Positions 62,779 to 64,000 of a DNA stretch of 64,000 nucleotides are shown here, one piece after another. Numbering within the stretch: position 1 is the stretch's first letter; every line of letters starts with the position of its first letter. The position numbers and the translations under genes are program-made. The notes under the pieces were generated by a model, which did no database searches, was not told the origin of the DNA, and was given only the letters and a program-made list of their open reading frames with translations. The DNA comes from Acidimicrobiia bacterium. GTDB taxonomy: Bacteria > Actinomycetota > Acidimicrobiia > Acidimicrobiales > Aldehydirespiratoraceae. Where the stretch lies: the NCBI GenBank assembly GCA_022820805.1, contig JAJEEV010000010.1, positions 46,060 through 110,059 on the forward strand, in the 5' to 3' direction.

Positions 62779-64000
62779 TTAGGGGGCGACGACCTCGAAG
62801 CGCGGCGACGGGTAGTTCGCCGGGAGGCCGTTCGGGTTGTCGGGGTGCAGTTCGGTCATGAAGTCGTAGATCGCCTTCTCGGCCTCGACCCATTCCTCGT
62901 CGAGGTAGACGCTCTCGACGAACCAGTCGTTGGCACCCTGCATGAACTGGACGGTGAACTCCACGTCCGCATCGTCCTCGACCGCGAAGTGCTGCGGATA
63001 GGCCCGCACGATGTCGGCGGTGTTCTCCTCCCACTCCGCGATGCCGATCTGCCACAGCTCGAGGAACGCAGCAACCTCGCGCGGGTGGCTGTCGTAATAC
63101 TCCTCAGTGGCAGTGAACAGGTTGGACATCACATGGTTCTTGCCGTCGTCAAGGCCCGAGAACTCGTTGTAGAGCTGGAACGGCATCCGTCCGCCGTACA
63201 TGATCTCGATCTCGCCGGCGCGCAGGTGCGGCACCGCGGCCTCGGGAATCACGACCGCCGCCTCGCAGTCGCCGCGCAGCAGGTTGGTCGGGTTCACGAA
63301 GTGGTCGTTGACGATCAGGTTGTAGTCGCCGCCACCGACGCGGTAGTCGATGCCGTGGAGCTCGTTGGCCAGAACCGTCCAGAAGCCGGTGTTGGACACC
63401 GGGCTGCTCACGCAGATGTTCGAGCCCAGCGGGATGTCGGCGAGGGTCTGATAGGGATCGCCGGCGCGGCGCATCATCGGCGAGCGCTGGAAGTTGTACT
63501 TGCCGAAGGTAACCGTCGTGATCGAGGTCTCGTTCTCGAGCACCGGAATCTCCTGGGTGCCCATCGACACGATGTCGCCGTGGCCGCCCGCGAAGTAGGT
63601 GAACTCGTCCCACGTGGAGCTGGTGTGGATGCGGATGTTGTTCTCCTCCTCCCACTGGGCGAGCAGACCGGTGTCGGTCAGCCAGTCCCAGACGGGGTCC
63701 GGAGCGAACGCGAAGCGGATGATCGATGCAGCCTCAGGCTCCATCGCGGCCGCTTCCTGCGCAGCCATCGCCTCTTCCTGCGCGGCCATGGCCTCGTCCT
63801 GAGCTGTCATGGCGTCGGCCTGGGCGGCCTCTGCAGCAGCCTGAGCAGCCTCTGCAGCAGCCAGCGCCGCATCGAGTTCGGCCTGAGCGGCGGCAGCCGC
63901 GGCGTCGTCGGCGGCGCCGGCGGCCTCAGCGTCCGCCTGGGCCTGCTCGAGCGCGGCCAGCGCCTGGGCAGCCTGGGCAGCAGCCGCGTCGGCGGCGGCC
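62779..64000 (-). CDS. ABC transporter substrate-binding protein, NMT1/SsuA-like (5' end outside window)
   Basis: The binding component of the importer, cut by the right edge. The ligand-binding part starts near SIIRFAFAPDPVWDWL and includes TSSTWDEFTYFAGGHGDIVS, a CVSSPVSNTGFW segment and EAAVVIPEAAVPHLRAG. This gives a two-lobe NMT1/SsuA-type protein. Before it, the frame is open to base 63999 with at least 85 residues rich in Ala, Gln, Glu and Asp. They include repeats of AMAAQEEA and AAEAAQA, probably a linker or coiled coil after a signal peptide or lipobox that lies outside. ATG codons at 63810 and later are inside this linker and are not the start. The ligand is unknown. Confidence 0.82.
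   Translation of the reverse strand, partial: AAADAAAAQAAQALAALEQAQADAEAAGAADDAAAAAAQAELDAALAAAEAAQAAAEAAQADAMTAQDEAMAAQEEAMAAQEAAAMEPEAASIIRFAFAPDPVWDWLTDTGLLAQWEEENNIRIHTSSTWDEFTYFAGGHGDIVSMGTQEIPVLENETSITTVTFGKYNFQRSPMMRRAGDPYQTLADIPLGSNICVSSPVSNTGFWTVLANELHGIDYRVGGGDYNLIVNDHFVNPTNLLRGDCEAAVVIPEAAVPHLRAGEIEIMYGGRMPFQLYNEFSGLDDGKNHVMSNLFTATEEYYDSHPREVAAFLELWQIGIAEWEENTADIVRAYPQHFAVEDDADVEFTVQFMQGANDWFVESVYLDEEWVEAEKAIYDFMTELHPDNPNGLPANYPSPRFEVVAP

Overview
The window is about 64 kb of GC-rich DNA, almost all of it coding, and nearly every gene is on the minus strand. Gene order, the coiled-coil insert in RpoC, the short-LID adenylate kinase and the N-terminally extended NusG point to Actinomycetota. 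I infer class Acidimicrobiia, or a neighbour, from overall protein character; this is not proven. There is no rRNA, CRISPR array, insertion sequence or prophage.

Reading in the direction of transcription (right to left), the core is one long run of housekeeping genes. It goes secE-nusG-rplK-rplA-rplJ-rplL, a phosphatase gene, rpoB-rpoC, rpsL-rpsG-fusA-tuf-rpsJ, then the S10/spc/alpha clusters (rplC to rplQ), truA, rplM-rpsI, glmM, a giant glmS-like gene, acpS, nnrD, alr, a P1-family peptidase gene, tsaE-tsaB-tsaD, and CIRCE-groES-groEL, which is cut by the left edge. The S10 region is split between rpsJ and rplC by two plus-strand genes, an AI-2E-type membrane permease and an indole-glycerol-phosphate-synthase-like protein. 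Eleven stop/start junctions in the ribosomal clusters overlap.

Between secE and 49.6 kb are tRNA-Trp, an ECF sigma factor with its zinc-type anti-sigma factor, tRNA-Met and tRNA-Thr. From 49.6 to 64 kb lies an accessory catabolic locus. A GntR regulator, an ACMSD-like amidohydrolase, a DRE-TIM (HMGL-like) enzyme, two M24-fold hydrolases, a compact ATP-dependent dikinase-like protein, a hydroxyisobutyrate-dehydrogenase-like protein and a Gfo/Idh oxidoreductase form a probable operon. A zinc alcohol dehydrogenase gene diverges from it. A NitT/TauT-type ABC importer (binding protein, two permeases, ATPase) converges on the dehydrogenase. Substrate and pathway are not recognisable from the sequence.

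The most unusual points are these. RpoC has lost all four cysteines of its second zinc site. The GlmS-like protein has 1155 residues, with a large insert in its glutaminase domain and a long C-terminal extension. A roughly 90-120 bp interspersed repeat with two subfamilies occurs four times, plus a remnant. The dikinase-like enzyme lacks a PEP/pyruvate domain. infA apparently starts at CTG. S12 carries Arg at position 88, a substitution known for streptomycin resistance.
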